A stretch of DNA of 64,000 nucleotides. Source: Amborella trichopoda. Taxonomy: Eukaryota > Streptophyta > Magnoliopsida > Amborellales > Amborellaceae. Positions within the stretch are counted from its first letter, which is position 1. Every line of letters begins with the position of its first letter. The DNA is taken from the NCBI RefSeq assembly GCF_000471905.2, contig NW_006499997.1:1601815-1665814 (forward strand), in the 5' to 3' direction. Both the position numbers and the translations under genes were made by a program. Under the pieces are notes generated by a model, which made no database searches, was not told where the DNA came from, and saw nothing but the letters and a program-made list of their open reading frames with translations. Below are positions 1 through 12,108 of this stretch, piece by piece.

Positions 1-1894
1 GATTGCAAGAAACAAAAAAAGAAGAGCGCCGAAGATTACCTCAACCAGGCTTATTATACCCCACACCGAGTCACCACCATCCGATGGCACGGGATCAACG
101 TTCTAGCTTCAATCCTGAACCGGAAAAGCAAATTTCGGCCAGGCCACACCAATGGAACATGAACCCATTTGATCACAAACTCAAACCCTAGGTGAATTCT
201 CTTAGTAACCTAGTTTGAGAGAGATAGATTCTCTTTTTGCTAAATCCTAAAACCCTTAGCCGTAAATCTGTATTTGAGAGATATGAGAGAAGAACTCCAT
301 AACCTAAACTCTTAGGTTCTTTTACAATGTGAGAGAGAGAGATCAAACATGAGATAGTGGTGCGAGCCCCCTTTTTTGAGATATGAGAGAGAAAGTGGGA
401 ATTAGGTACAAGAGATAAGGCGTAGATATGTTTGGGCAAAGATAATCCCTTTTTATAAGCTTTGAATAAGATTACGGTTTCTTAGGATTTTCCTTGGCTT
501 GCCTCTTCTTGTGAGATTGAACATAGACCGTCGATCAAGGGTGACTTGTGGGGTAAGAGATTTGAGCTATCCATTCCTTAGATGCGCCATCAACATTATG
601 AAAAGTGCATGAACTATTATTCCCCTTTCTTAAATAATTTTCCCATCAATATATTTAAATAAAATAAATATACTGCATTCTATAAAATTGCACGATTCAT
701 GTCACATATTCCATAAGGATATGTCAAATAATATCAAGTAGATAAATACTACCAAATATAAATAAGATAAGATCCATATCAATTCAAATTGACCATATCT
801 CTTTAAAACAAATTTGCTATAAAATAGATAAAGCCATGGTCAATATATCCCTTTCAAGATTTGACCACATGCCACAAATCAAACTAACCTTATCTTAAAA
901 GCAAACAAGAGAATCCAAAGAAGGTGGGGCGTGCCACCATTTTGTGGTAAAAGTGGGCCCCCACCCACATGCCACATGGTGGGCCCATGTACACTATAGG
1001 CCCCCATGGAATATTATAAAGAAAATATTATTTTTAAAATTGAATAAAACAATTAAAAATATATATTTGAATTTTTATAACTTTGTAAGAACAATAATTG
1101 TATTTTTATAAGTCCAAAAATCACAAATAAAATATTGAGAGATTCATAAAAATTCAAATAATAAAACTAAAATCATTCCAATAATAAAATTAAACACAAT
1201 TAAATTAATATGATAGAAAAAATATCCACATAGTTTTAGGAATCCAATCTATAATAACGGGGTACCCCACCTTCAATTATGGACTGCAGATCACACTAGC
1301 TTTTATCGAACCTACCGAGTGTTTTCCATGACCCACAGTCCAAACATGGGCTTGTTAGTGGGTCACTAAAGTCTGGTCAATGAATCAAGGGGTCACAATC
1401 CTAATCTGTGGATTACAGGTCCTCCCTTAGAGACAAGTCAAGGTTACCACGACCTAATGCGACCACAACTCTATAACGCATAGGGGTATCTCTCGCACAT
1501 GCATACGCTTCACTCAAAGGTGGACATCTGGCTTTCTCGAACGATCTATCAATATGCATGCTGTGTGATGGAACATGGATGAGGTTTTGGCCCCCATCTC
1601 AGTAGGTCACCATCACACACATCACACAGTCCCTCAGCTCACTCATCCGGGCATGTTCTTCGACCTCATCAAGGGCTAACCCATAAACCCTTATCAATTT
1701 GTTCTTCATGCTCAGGTAACATGGGTTTTTCCCAACCGACTGGCCTAGATCATTAAGCACAGATCGGTATCAGCAATCCATCGTTTTCTTAGTATGGTCC
1801 ACGAGGGACCACACTCCCACTGAGTACATATTCCACTATATTATTTCATTTTACATGCACTCATAAGGCCTTTAAAGGCCACATAAACCCAACA
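1..1894 (-). mobile_element. Copia LTR, minus strand, cut by window edge
   Basis: Read on the minus strand this begins TGTTGGGTTT at 1894 and carries the palindromic block GGCCTTTAAAGGCC (1867-1880) close to its start. It can be followed base-block by base-block against the plus-strand Copia LTR at 32325-33880: the start, the middle ('cctgagcat', 'cccttgatgaggt', 'ggactgtgggt') and the end ('gatcc.gtg..cat.gg.gg', 'cggtgt.ggg') all recur in the same order. The two are therefore the same LTR family, well diverged. The outer end lies at or just left of base 1, so it is not known whether this is a solo LTR or the 5' LTR of an element extending left. No RNase H or polypurine tract is seen to its right, which argues against it being a 3' LTR. 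Long AT-rich and CT-rich blocks are typical of such LTRs. Confidence 0.75.
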
Positions 1895-2139
1895 ATTCAG
1901 CCTTGAGGATTGATTATAATCCCTTGGTCAAGGTCAGTAGTGATTCCTGTGACATCATACCTGTGATATATTGTGATTGTGATAGAGCCAATGTATATTT
2001 TTGAGCATTTCTGTGATTTATGATTGACTGTGTTTATAGTTTTGAGAATTATTGCAGCTCAAGTTTTACTATGATAATGATTGAGAATTATTGTGAGCAA
2101 TGTGTGAGACGGTTTGACTTGTGTCGAAAAAGCTAAAAT
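1895..2139. other. Non-coding flank of the Copia LTR
   Basis: Unremarkable AT-rich DNA with TGTGA-rich patches ('gtgatatattgtgattgtgat'-like low complexity). No gene, terminal repeat or promoter is supported. Confidence 0.5.
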
Positions 2140-2437
2140 CCTTGATAGTATTAAGCTCACAGCATGTATATATAATAATTAAAAGAGGGAAGCCATTTTT
2201 TTTTGTTGTTGATCCACCCGAAAGAGTTACATAAATGTGCTTGAGAGAGGACCCATATATCGGCAAGAATATGACAGTTAAAATCCTCGGCATTAGTCAT
2301 CTCACAACATGTGCATTTAACAATTACAAAAAAAAAGGAAGCCAGTTTTTTCCATGTTAATTCACCAGAAAGTTACATATATATGCTTGAAAGAGGACCC
2401 CACATTTGTAAGAGTGCATGTCTTTGAAAGGTGCACA
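2140..2437. repeat. Two diverged tandem copies of a ~149-bp unit
   Basis: The blocks 'gaagcca.tttttt', 'ccacc.gaaag', 'gttacata', 'gctTga.agaggacc' occur in the same order in 2140-2288 and 2289-2437. For example, GAAGCC begins at 2189 and again at 2338, a 149-bp offset. The copies differ at many positions, so the duplication is old. It is not coding. Confidence 0.75.
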
Positions 2438-4929
2438 TGCAATCCACCATATTTCAAAACTCAACGATCTATTAGGTTGACTTTGATGAGCCAGGTGTGA
2501 GCCTCGACTTGAGTCCATGAGTTATGGGTGCCATTGAGTCAATTTGAGAAAACCACTTAGGTTTTTGAAACTCGCCGAGGGAAGTGCGCATCTTAGTCAA
2601 GTTTCATTTTCTTAAAAGTACTTAATTTCTCTCTAAATATTTTTATGAGGTTCAAATCAATTCAAAATAATAAAATAAACTTAAAAATATATTTTTTGTA
2701 ATTTTTGAGAATTTATAGATTTTTTTTCAGTGTAAGAACTTTTTTGAGAAAATTCTTTTGAGAAAATCTCAAATGAGGTTATAGTCATAGGTTTGACTCA
2801 TGTGGGGCTTAAGTGGCTAAGCGACCGTATATAATTCACCCAGATGGGCTCAACATTAGGGCCAAATGGGCCATACCAGCTTCCTAGGTCTAGCCTAATG
2901 GCCTAGTTTGTTTTGTGACTTCTCTTGGAGACGTTTTTTTTGTGTCATAACTTAAGTGAAATTTGTCACATTGTCAAATTTGCATATGAAGTGCATATGC
3001 GGCACATGAGGATCTTTTTAGAAATGGTAGAGGGTTTGAAATTATGATGAAAACCTAAGGGCAAGTGAAAATGAAAATATCCACTTGAATGTCTTGTTGC
3101 TCTCTCATTGAAATCATTTACAAATGGGTCTAATAAAATTTCAAACTAAGTTCCAAAAATTATTAGGTACTTCATTTCTCTCACAAATTAATCAAATTCA
3201 CTATGGGCAAATGTGACCATTTGAAATATTTGAGTTTGAATCTTTAAAAATGAAATTTGAATGAAAATGGAAAATTCAAATGGAGAAAAATTTGGAAATA
3301 AAATTTAAATTAGGAGATGATGATGTTAAATCTCAAACCCTAGATCTGTGACAGAGACTAGAGAGGAATAGATAGAACCAAGCTTTCTCTCACTTTATAG
3401 ATCCCTTTAATCGATTTTCTATATGACTTTTTAATGGACTTTTTACACACCTTCTCCCAAAGCCTATAAATAGATAGCTCTACCTCTCATCACCATTCCA
3501 CAAGGTCTCCACCCCCTACTTAGAGTGAGAAAGAGAAACAGAGAGTAACCTATAAGGGGCACGTCCCATTGAGAGAGACAGAGAGAGGAGGCCATGCCTG
3601 CATACTTCCATGGCCAAAGCTTGAGCCAGGGAGTTCCATGCCATTATCAAGGGCCTACAATTGACTGAGAAAACCCGAGAAAACAGAAAGGTATTTGATA
3701 TTCCTTTAGATCCTAAGTTGAATTATGCACAGACCTCTTTATGCTCAAATTTCTCCTGTCATGGCCCAGTTACTGTTACTTTTGAGCAATTTCTATTCAT
3801 ATTTTGGCCATTACATTGCTGCTATATTTACTAAGGTTTTCTTGAGAAATCAGGGAGGAATTTGATTCATTATGATTTCTTGAATTGATTAGATCATAGG
3901 CCGCACTCAACCAAAATTGTTGCTCTCACATGCTTGATCATATCTCCCATTTTTGGCCTAAAATCCCTACTCGATTTTACCATAATTGAGAGTTCATTGC
4001 ACCCACATTTTCTCAGCCCCTTCTTGAGTATTTCCTAGGTTCCATTTGATATTTGTGATGCTATAATTGCATATAATATTTTCTTGTTTATTTTGTTATG
4101 TGCTCCCCACAAATTTGCACCACATTCACAAGAAGTGCCACTTTCCACACTTCTCGCACACAACTAGCAAAGAACCACTTCAGCTTTTTCAAAAACCTAA
4201 AAATCAGTGTTAAAGTCATGAGGAGTACCCAGCTTCTAGAGTCGGGACAGTTTGGAGTTGTGCAACTTTAATTTGAACACCCCTCTACTATTGCTACATT
4301 TAAGAGCACCTAATACATACTAGGACCCAGTAGCACAGTCTATAAAGGTTGGCTCGGGATCACGTGTGCCCTGACTGATCCATATTTACGATTTTTCTAG
4401 TTAGGAACTCCACCTTGAACCTTTTCCAATAGGGTAACATTTTTTAACCTCTTTGTGTTGTGATTACCTAATTAGGCTGGACTAGGAAACCACCAGGTCT
4501 CACGACCAAATTAGGATGAGATTCGACTCATAGGTTGAGTTCATGGCCTCATTGGTTGGCCGGTCCCCTGCGTTTCCCATGTGCATTTGTGTGCTCGCGT
4601 GACCCCAAGATATGTGTGCAGATAAGGTATGCGGATGACAAACCAACATAATTGATTTTATTGAGGTAAGAAGTACAAGATGCAAAAATTTATTGACGTG
4701 GGTTTGGATGTGCCCTGGCCATAGCCCTCTTAGATCTTGTCTTTTGATGCCTTCTGATGCTCGTTGGCTGGAGGGTGGGGAGCCGGACCTATGCCTCTGC
4801 TACCTGCACGCTTGGAGCATGGTTTGGATCTCGTTCCCTTGCACTTCTTGTCGCACTTGGTCTAGGGGTTGCACACTCATAGGTTCCAATAGGGTTCCTA
4901 CAAGTCCATCATGATTTGGTTTTTGGTGG
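2438..4929. other. Non-coding, possibly a degraded long LTR
   Basis: No coding similarity is seen in either strand. The stretch contains a strong TATA box (3465-3472) followed by a purine-rich leader, as in LTR promoters. It runs into a G-rich minisatellite and ends near 5340 with GGTCTAACA, which could be an LTR end in CA. I could not find a matching TG start or a second copy in this window, so the LTR reading is inference only. Confidence 0.3.
3465..3472 (+). promoter_or_regulatory. TATA box (TATAAATA)
   Basis: CCTATAAATAGATAG is a textbook plant TATA context. It is followed about 30 bases downstream by a C/A-rich stretch suited to a transcription start, then by a GA-rich leader. No host gene follows. 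It most likely belongs to a degraded LTR. Confidence 0.4.
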
Positions 4930-5240
4930 ACCTAGATGTGGACTAGGTCTAAGTTAGGTTGGATAGGAGTCGGTTTTGATTGAAATGGGCTAGGTTAAAT
5001 GGGATAGGTTGAGTGGGCTCTAGTGGGTTTGGCTAAGTGAGTTCGTGTGGTAACTAGGTGGATTTGTATGGGTTTGACTAGGTGGGTTCGTATGAGTTTG
5101 GGTAGGTGGATTCGTTTGGGTTAGGCTAGATGGGTTCGCATGGTTTAGGTCAAGTGGGTTCAAGTGTGTCTTGGCTAAGGAGGGGGTTTGAGTGGTTCAA
5201 CAAAGTGGGCTTGGGTTAGAAGTGGGGGAAAGGGGGGAAC
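4930..5240. repeat. G-rich degenerate minisatellite
   Basis: About ten degenerate copies of a 26-31 base unit of the type 'TGGGTTCGTATGGGTTTGGC..AGG' run through this stretch (for example around 5040, 5080, 5110, 5150). Strong strand asymmetry (G and T on the plus strand, almost no C) marks it as simple-repeat-derived, not coding. Confidence 0.75.
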
Positions 5241-6149
5241 TTATCCAAAGCCGATGAAATTTCAGTAGTGCCTACCCTGTAGAATGGAATTCCCTAGAGC
5301 TACCCGAGGAACTCTAGAGGAATATATAGGTTGGGGTCTAACAGAAGTAAGTCCGCCCGAAGCCATAAGTGGGATTTGTCATTTGTGGAAGTGTTCTTAG
5401 ATTGTAATGTTAGGGTGGTATGTCATATACCCATTTTCGGAAAGTCGAACCGACGAGTGTGATTAAGACAAAATTTGGGGTTTAAGGATTTCGAGACCTT
5501 CAGAGTCCATCCATGACGGTCCTGAATCTATTTGAGATTAAATTCTAGGAATTTTCATCTTTTTTACATTCTCTGTACCCTTATACATGTGGTGTACGGT
5601 CCCCTTGTGTCGACTTTCCTATTCCTTTGCGCTCCGGTATCTGATTGAGCTATGAGGATGTCTTTCATGGTGATAATATCTATCTTCACACTTCTTTTGG
5701 TTCCGTTCTGAGGTCATCCGAATGCTTTTCAAAATACTTTTATTGGGTGAGTCCGCAGTAGTGGGAAAGTGAGAACTTCACTTCTTTTGACCCAGGGGAG
5801 CCTTGAAACATGGATCATCTGTGCTTCCACGAATTTTTTGAGCATATTTGGTACCCAAAAGCCACAGTTGCAACCGTTGCCTCTGTTATTCTCAACGTGG
5901 TACGTTAAGAATATGCGCAAAGAAATTGCCCCCCCGGAATGTCGCGCCTTTGAGAGAAGCCAAAAGCAGGACATTTGGAACAAAACCGCCCATTCTCTTT
6001 CCCCAATTTTGTTTTCCGATCAATGGCATCAACAGGTCCTTTGGAGAAGGGGTAGATCACGTTTAGCTTTCCAAAGGGCAACCAGTGGGTGTTTCAGTGG
6101 GCACCTTATAAGGGATGTTCTCATTGCGCCAAAATTTGGTTTGATTTCT

Positions 6150-6430
6150 CAGGAGACCTTGTAGCGATGCGCTAAAAGGTTGATTTGATTTGCCCAGAAA
6201 CCTTGTAGGGATTTGCTAGAAATTTTAGTTGTGATTTGCCCGAGTCTTGTAGGGGTGCATGGGCATTTGACTTGATTTGCGTGAGGGACCCTGTGGGGGT
6301 GGGCTGGAATTTGATTTGATTTGGTTTGCCCGGTGGACCATGTAGAGGTGTGCGCCAGAAATTTGATTTGGTTTGCCTGGGGCTTCAAAGGTGCTCCGGC
6401 ATTTTGACTTGGTTTAGTTCTGTTTTGATT
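6150..6430. repeat. Degenerate ~58-bp tandem repeats
   Basis: Four to five rough copies of a unit built on 'TTTGATTTG.TTTGCC.......CCTTGTAGGG' (near 6185, 6230, 6270, 6325, 6365). Tat-type elements often carry arrays like this outside the coding region. Confidence 0.6.
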
Positions 6431-7444
6431 TTTTTTTTTTTTTTTTTTGGGGTTCATGAGACCTTTTAAGGGTGCCGCGAAACTCGACTTTTGATCGAGG
6501 CTGCTTGAAACGGGCTTTGCATCCATCAGGTTTGTCGAGGTACCTGATCAGGTTTTCACTTGAACTTTGTTGGAGAGGAGCTGCATAATGGTTTTATCAT
6601 CTTCTTTATTTTTTAGCTTTTAGACCCTTCATTTTTTTCATTTTTATTTATGGCACCCTTTCGATTGTTTTACCCATAGCTTCATAGCCACTTCGGGGCC
6701 TTTTCCACTTTTATTTGTGATACCCTTTCAGGTCACCACACCCAGATTTTTTCTTTTTTCTATGGCATATTTATCCATGGTTTCGTGGCCATGTCCGCAT
6801 TTTTTTTTTCCATTTTTACTCTTGACCCCCTTTTGGGTTTACACTATGACCTAATTTTTTATTCCTTTGGGGCTACTAAAGTGAGTTTGGAGATGCCGAA
6901 GTTCCAAACAGTTTAAGGCCATGTGGTAGGGATCGGTAGCATAGTGTCTAAGAGTGTGATCCACTGGAAAATATGGGAGGATGCCACTTTCAACACTCTT
7001 ACAGCGGGATAAACTTTCCGTTAAGGATGAGATGGGCCTATTAAGGGACATTGCGACATGGGGACACCTCCAAAGATATGGGTATCGAAAGGTTTGACCT
7101 CACAAAATTCAGGTACTGCACTAAATTTTTCTTCATCGGACTGGCCTTCATAGGGTGAATAAGAGTCTTATTCTCGAAAGCCAAGAACTTGATGGCTTCC
7201 GAGAGGGTTTAGGGTCCGATTTTATCCAGACTTTCTTGACTCATGTCTCTGAGGGATGCCCATGTGGGGAGCTTTTCGAGAAGATAGGACGAAATTGTGA
7301 GGGACACATGGAGGGCCGACAGTAGTGCAGCAAGGCCTTGTTGCGGGTGTGATGGATGAAGAGAATATGAGGGCATAGAGATGGGGGCTGAGGTAAGTGA
7401 GAGTGAGGTGTAATGGGTTATGGTGGTGATTGGTACGATGAAGG

Positions 7445-7452
7445 GGTAAGAC
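7445..7452. repeat. Left 8-bp target duplication GGTAAGAC
   Basis: Identical to 9115-9122 on the other side of the hAT element. An 8-bp duplication is the signature of hAT insertion. Confidence 0.85.
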
Positions 7453-9114
7453 CAGTGGTCTAAAAAACGGATCGGTGCTCTGGATCGGGTATGCCAAAAA
7501 TCCATCTGAATCGGTGAATCGGCGATCTAGATAGGAAATCGGCCGAATCGATCGGATTAAGCTTTAGAAAAAATCTAAAAAAATTAGTAAAATTCATTAT
7601 AAATGTTGTTTTTTAGGAATCCGATAAGAAATGAGGGTGCTATCATATTAACTTTCATTTTTTTCATAATATGCGAATCTTGAGATGTTTTCCCCTGTAT
7701 GAACGTATGTTAACTATTAAATTTACATCAAACAGAAGAAAAATTATAGAATTATAATGGGTGAAGTATATAATCATACATGGGCTACAATAAAGAATGG
7801 TTGAAATCGATGAAAAAATGGCCACCAAAATATCGAATTGGCAGAGAACCCTAATCCGTTAAAAAAAAAAAAAAAAAAAACCCAATTTATTACAGCCTAA
7901 CTAACTATAATCTAAAATTATTACAACCTAACTAACTATAATCCAAAATTATTACAACCTAACTACCTATAATCCAAAATTATTACAACCTAACTAACTA
8001 TAATATTATATACTAAAATTGAAATTGTTGGTTTATATTTTATAGTTATTTTATTACACAAATAATAACAAATCCAAAATATCTTATAATATCAAATAAT
8101 TTAAAATGTATTATTGAAAACTTTAAGAAAAAATAGTACATTATATAATTTATAATACAAATAAATTAAAATAAATAAAATAAAAGATTTGGTTGTCAAT
8201 GCAGAATTAATTTCTAAAGTGGTTTGAGTTAGTGTTATTTTTTCTCTCTTAAAATATCATCTAAAGTAATATTTTTTAATATTCAATAAACTAGAACTAA
8301 TATTATTTTTTGCTTTTTTAATATCCTATGGGCTATTACTAATTTTTAATCTCAATTAACTACTCAATTAATTATTAATTATATAATAAATAATCCCATG
8401 AGATAATAGCCTAATAGAATTTTTATGTTTTATTTGGTGAAAGATAAGGGCGGTGAGCAACTAATTATTATTTTTAATAATTTTTTTTATTATATAATTT
8501 AATTACTACCATCGGACGTACATTAGTCTTATTCATGTTGGACATACACTGTCGGGTTTACCATCGTGGACTAATATATTAAAACTTAAAACTTAAAAGG
8601 AACGAGACGTGGGATTAAAACGCATGAACCCTCACGTGAGTTGAATAAAGTAAAGGAACATATATAATTATCCCACATCGAAGAGATGTGAGATGAAAGA
8701 GCTGCATAAAAGAAGCAAGGCAATAAGCTTTTTAAACGGCTGATTCTAGTAGGCTACGTGGAAGTGAGGTGGGTAAGTTAGTACGTTGACCTACGCATGA
8801 CACAAACAGGTAGAGGCATATAATGAATTTTTAATTGAAAAATAAAAAAAACACTAAAGAAAGTTTATTACCTAATTGAAAAATAAAAAAAACTAAAAAC
8901 ACTGTAGTTACACGTGCATGATGATGTCACGGGACGTGAGTTTACTGTAACGACATGCGAATCATGACATCACTGGGCGATTCACTGTTTAGAATCATCT
9001 AGTTCTCTTTAGACATAAGCGTTTTAGCGTTATTTGGTGGAATCAGCATGGGGGTGCCGATTCTCGTGTCGAACTGGACGAGTCCGGTTCGACTTGATGA
9101 GTTTTCAAACATTG
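7453..9114. mobile_element. Non-autonomous hAT element, 1662 bp
   Basis: The left end is CAGTGGTCTAAAAAACGG and the right end, read on the other strand, is CAATGTTTGAAAACTC. These short imperfect terminal inverted repeats are flanked by identical 8-bp duplications GGTAAGAC. The interior is AT-rich with no transposase-like frame, so it would need a transposase in trans. It holds A20 (7861-7880), a four-copy 31-bp tandem repeat, and near its right end a motif run (GTTCGAC..GAGAATCGG read on the minus strand) that recurs at the hAT-like terminus at 58585. The exact duplication shows excision or rearrangement has not touched the borders. Confidence 0.85.
7889..8005. repeat. 31-bp tandem repeat, about four copies
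   Basis: The unit ATTACAACCTAACTAACTAT + AATCCAAAATT starts at 7889, 7920, 7951 and 7982, with exact 31-bp spacing and few differences. It lies inside the hAT element just after an A20 run, so it expanded after or during that element's life. Confidence 0.9.
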
Positions 9115-9122
9115 GGTAAGAC
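9115..9122. repeat. Right 8-bp target duplication GGTAAGAC
   Basis: Exact partner of 7445-7452. Confidence 0.85.
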
Positions 9123-10221
9123 AAAAGAAGTATGAACATGTAAGGTGTCATGAGGATGATGGCAAATGAATAAGACAAAATTGTAGTAGGAAAACGAGAA
9201 CTTGAACCACAAAAGCTTAGAAGAAGAAACCCCATTAGAAGACCAACCGGGCTCTTGACCTAACTGAGGGAGTACTATGAGAGAGTTGGGGATAAGCATG
9301 AGCCTACCACATACTAAGAAGCCATAACCTATCTTGAACAGAACTATTGGGTAGAAGTCGTGAAAGAAGAGTACAAATCCATTATCCAAAGCTGAGTTTG
9401 GGAGTTGGTGTCTTTACCTCAAAACTGTAAGGTTATTGGGTGAAAATGGGTTTTCAAGAAGAAACTAACTCAGAGAGGAAACTAGAAAAATACAAAGCTA
9501 GATCTAGTAGCCAAGGGATTCACCAAAAGGAGAGGATTGACTATCATGAACCCTTTTCTTGCAAAATTTCCATCCATTAGAATCCTAATTGCGATAGCTA
9601 TCCATTTTGACTTTGAGGTCCATCAAATATACGTAAAAATAACCTTTCTCAATAAGGAATTAAAAGAAGAGATATACATGAAGCAACCTGAGGGTTTCAA
9701 AGATAAAGAAAAGGGGAACCTAGTTTGTAAACTTCAAAATCCCTTTATGGCTTAAAATAAGTATTGTGACAGTGGTACATTAAATTTCAAGCGACCTTGT
9801 CTCAGGCGGGGTTTACCTTGAATGAAGAAAAATATTGCATTTATAATAAAGTTAGTGGAAGTGATGTCGTGCTCATATCATTATACGTGGATGATATGCT
9901 AATAATTAGTAGCTCAATAGCTCTTGTGTTGGAAGAAAAATAATTCCTTTCACGATACTTTGATATGAAAGATTTTGATAAAATTTCATATTGTTGGGCA
10001 TCAAGATAGCAAGAAATAGAGCAAACTGGACCATTCAACTTTCTCAAGCGACTTACTTCAAAAGAGTACAGGAAAAGTTTGAAATGGATAAGTGTAAGCC
10101 TATATCCCCTATCAACATGAAGACGAAACTTAGTCTGCAAGTGTGCCCTAGCGACATTGACGAGAAAAAGGTTGTGTAAAGAATACCCTATCGAAACACA
10201 GGAGGATCTCTGATATATGCC
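9123..10221 (+). pseudogene. Copia pol remnant (reverse transcriptase), 5' part
   Basis: Plus-strand translation gives the Copia RT region in order: 'WELVSLPQNCKVIG' and 'KWVFKKKL' (~9397-9460), 'HQIYVKITFLNKEL' and 'EEIYMKQPEGF' (~9618-9700), the catalytic-site stretch 'LYVDDML' (~9880-9900), then 'LGIKIAR' and 'LSQATYFKRV' (~9990-10060), ending 'GGSLIYA'. Frames are broken in several places. At 10221 the Copia sequence stops where the Tat element begins and resumes at 31666. Gag, protease and most of integrase are missing. The first ~100 bases are only presumed Copia. Confidence 0.85.
10217..10221. repeat. Left 5-bp target duplication ATGCC
   Basis: It lies directly before the TG of the Tat left LTR and pairs with ATGTC at 31666-31670 (4 of 5 bases). 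The Copia flanks become colinear when one copy is counted, which supports the boundary. Confidence 0.7.
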
Positions 10222-10729
10222 TGGTTTGGCATCGATCTCGTCGAGTCTTAAGATCATGCGGGGACCCGGATGTGTGAGTCTAGCTTGAGATCGCTTTCTC
10301 AGAAACCACAGTATGTGAGGTGCACGTGCAGGCATGTATCAACTAATGAGAGAGAATTATGTGGTGTGAGGTGGGACCTACCTCACCATAGGTTCAAGAT
10401 ACGCTCGGGCGTTTTGTGGGCGCCCTCATAAATCACGATGGAAAGCCCCTTAGCCTGAGATTGGTTAGGCTTTAGCTCCCTTGCTGGCACTGTACGCCTA
10501 ACACACACACACTCATAAGAAGACCAGACAAGTGGGTCAGAAGACCCTTACTTGTCATTAGATGGCTATATATGTAAAAGGTTGGGGTGTGGAGATGACA
10601 AGATCCTATTTGTTAATTTGAAAGCCTTTCGGCGCCATTTTAACAAACAACCTCATGTAAATAAGTAAAAAAATAAATGAAAAGATTCTAGAAGATGATT
10701 CATATGGTCAAGAGAGGGATATCATGATG

Positions 10730-11585
10730 GTGGGGGAGATGGAAAAAGAGTCGAGGAAGTAGAGAGTCAAGAGGAAAAGAGGGAGGAGTTTAGAAGAGAT
10801 GGAGAAAGGATTATAAGAAGAGAGAAAGGGATTAAAGAGAATGAGAGAGAGAAGAGAGAAGGAGAGAAGAAGAGAGGAGGAGAGAGAGAAAGCAAGGAAG
10901 ATAGAGAGAGAGAGCAAAGAAGAGAGAAGGAGAAGAGAGAGAGGAAATGAGGAAGAGAGAGAGGGAGAGGGAGGAGGAACGAGAGAGCGAAAGGAAGAGA
11001 GGGAGGGAGAGAGAACAAGCAGGTGAGAGAGGGAAAGAGAGGAAAGAGAGGGAGCGAGTGAAGAGCAGGGAAGAAAGAGAGGGTGAGAGAGAGAAATCGA
11101 GAGAGAACGAGAGAAATAGAGAGAGAAAATAAGAGAGAGCGAGGAAGAAAGAGAGAAGGTGAGGAAGGAAGTGCGAAAGAAAAGGATCGAGAGAGAGAGG
11201 GTGAGAAAGAGAGAGAAATCGGGAGAGAGTGAGAAAGATATAGAAAGAAGAGGGAGAACGAGAGAGAGAGAAAGAGAGAGCTAGAGAAACCGAGAGAGAG
11301 GACGAGAAAGAGAGAGACTGAGAGAGAGTGGGGGGAAAGAGAGGGAAGAAAGGGGATCAATAGAGAGAGTGAGGGAGAGAAGGGAAAGAAAGAGAGAGCG
11401 GGAGAAATCGAGAGAGAGAAGAGAGAGGAAAGAGAGAGGGAGAGGAGAAAGGGGGAGGTGCACACGCTAGAAGAAGCTCGTGCACGAGAGAGAGAGGGAG
11501 AGAGTGAAGAAAGAGAAACACGAGAGGAGTCGGCGGCGTAGCTGCTGCCTCAATCGAGAGAGATAGAGAGAGAGAGGGAGAGAGG
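10730..11585. repeat. Purine-rich (GA)n-derived block
   Basis: Nearly 860 bases of almost pure A/G on the plus strand, built from GAGAGA, GAAGAG and GGGAGA. It explains the apparent long minus-strand frames rich in Ser/Leu/Phe and the plus-strand frames rich in Glu/Arg. None of these is a gene. Confidence 0.9.
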
Positions 11586-11591
11586 GAAAAA

Positions 11592-11611
11592 NNNNNNNNN
11601 NNNNNNNNNNN
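11592..11611. other. Assembly gap (20 N)
   Basis: Twenty Ns inside the purine-rich LTR block. The true length of the block is therefore unknown. Confidence 0.99.
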
Positions 11612-12101
11612 GGGGACGGGCTGACGGCTTAACTGTCGAAGCGGTTGGGTGCGAGTAGACAGAGAGAGAAAAAGAGGGGGAGAGAAAGAGAGGGAAGGAG
11701 GAGAGAGAGGGAGAAAAGGGAACGGGCTGACGTCTTAGCCGTCAACCTGGTTGGGTGTGAGGAGAGAGAGAGAGAGAATGAGAGAAAAGAGAGAAAAAGA
11801 GGTAAAAGAGAGGGGAAGAGAGGATTGGGGAGGAAAGAGAGAGTGGGGGGTTACCTAGTGTGGCCTTTGAATTGGACTAAGGGCGAGGTTGTGAGTGAAT
11901 AGTTCTAAGTAGGAAGCAAGGGGTCCTTGGTAGGAAATGAGAAGTTCTAAGGGTATTCTCTTGTGTGGGAAAGTTTTCTCTCTCTTCTCTTTTGGGGAAA
12001 GGGATATAGACAAAAATATTGCAAGCCAAGGAAACTCAACGTAATTTCATTAGTTTTTGAGCTTATGGGCAAGAGAGCTTTTACAAATGATCATGCAATG
12101 C

Positions 12102-12108
12102 TTATATA
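12102..12108 (-). promoter_or_regulatory. LTR TATA box, left copy
   Basis: On the minus strand this reads CTATATAAGC. The right LTR has the same site at 30319-30325. The position about 1.35 kb from the U3 end, ahead of the CT-rich leader, fits the retroelement promoter and confirms the minus orientation. Confidence 0.6.

Larger units (their letters stand above)
5345..7452. mobile_element. Fragment of Tat-family Gypsy non-coding 3' region
   Basis: The stretch 6480-6850 follows the non-coding region at 14480-14860 in the 21-kb Tat element. Both have 'ATGGTTTT.ACC', 'CATTTTTACTC' and the recurring 'GGTACCCTTTCGG'-type blocks alternating with 'CATAGTTTCATG' in the same order. The same blocks recur at 20590-20890 and 52530-52680. 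It is thus a degraded piece of the same family's long untranslated region. It contains a degenerate tandem repeat (6150-6430). The open frames here are short and not recognisable. 5345-5770 is assigned by continuity only. Confidence 0.55.

Noticed and set aside
5769-6164. 131-codon plus-strand frame
   Set aside because: It lies in Tat-derived untranslated DNA. A second frame is open over the same bases and no domain is seen.
10767-11465. Long minus-strand open frame (about 230 codons) and several plus-strand frames
   Set aside because: They lie wholly in a purine-rich block. The products are Ser/Leu/Phe or Glu/Arg runs set by base composition, not a protein.
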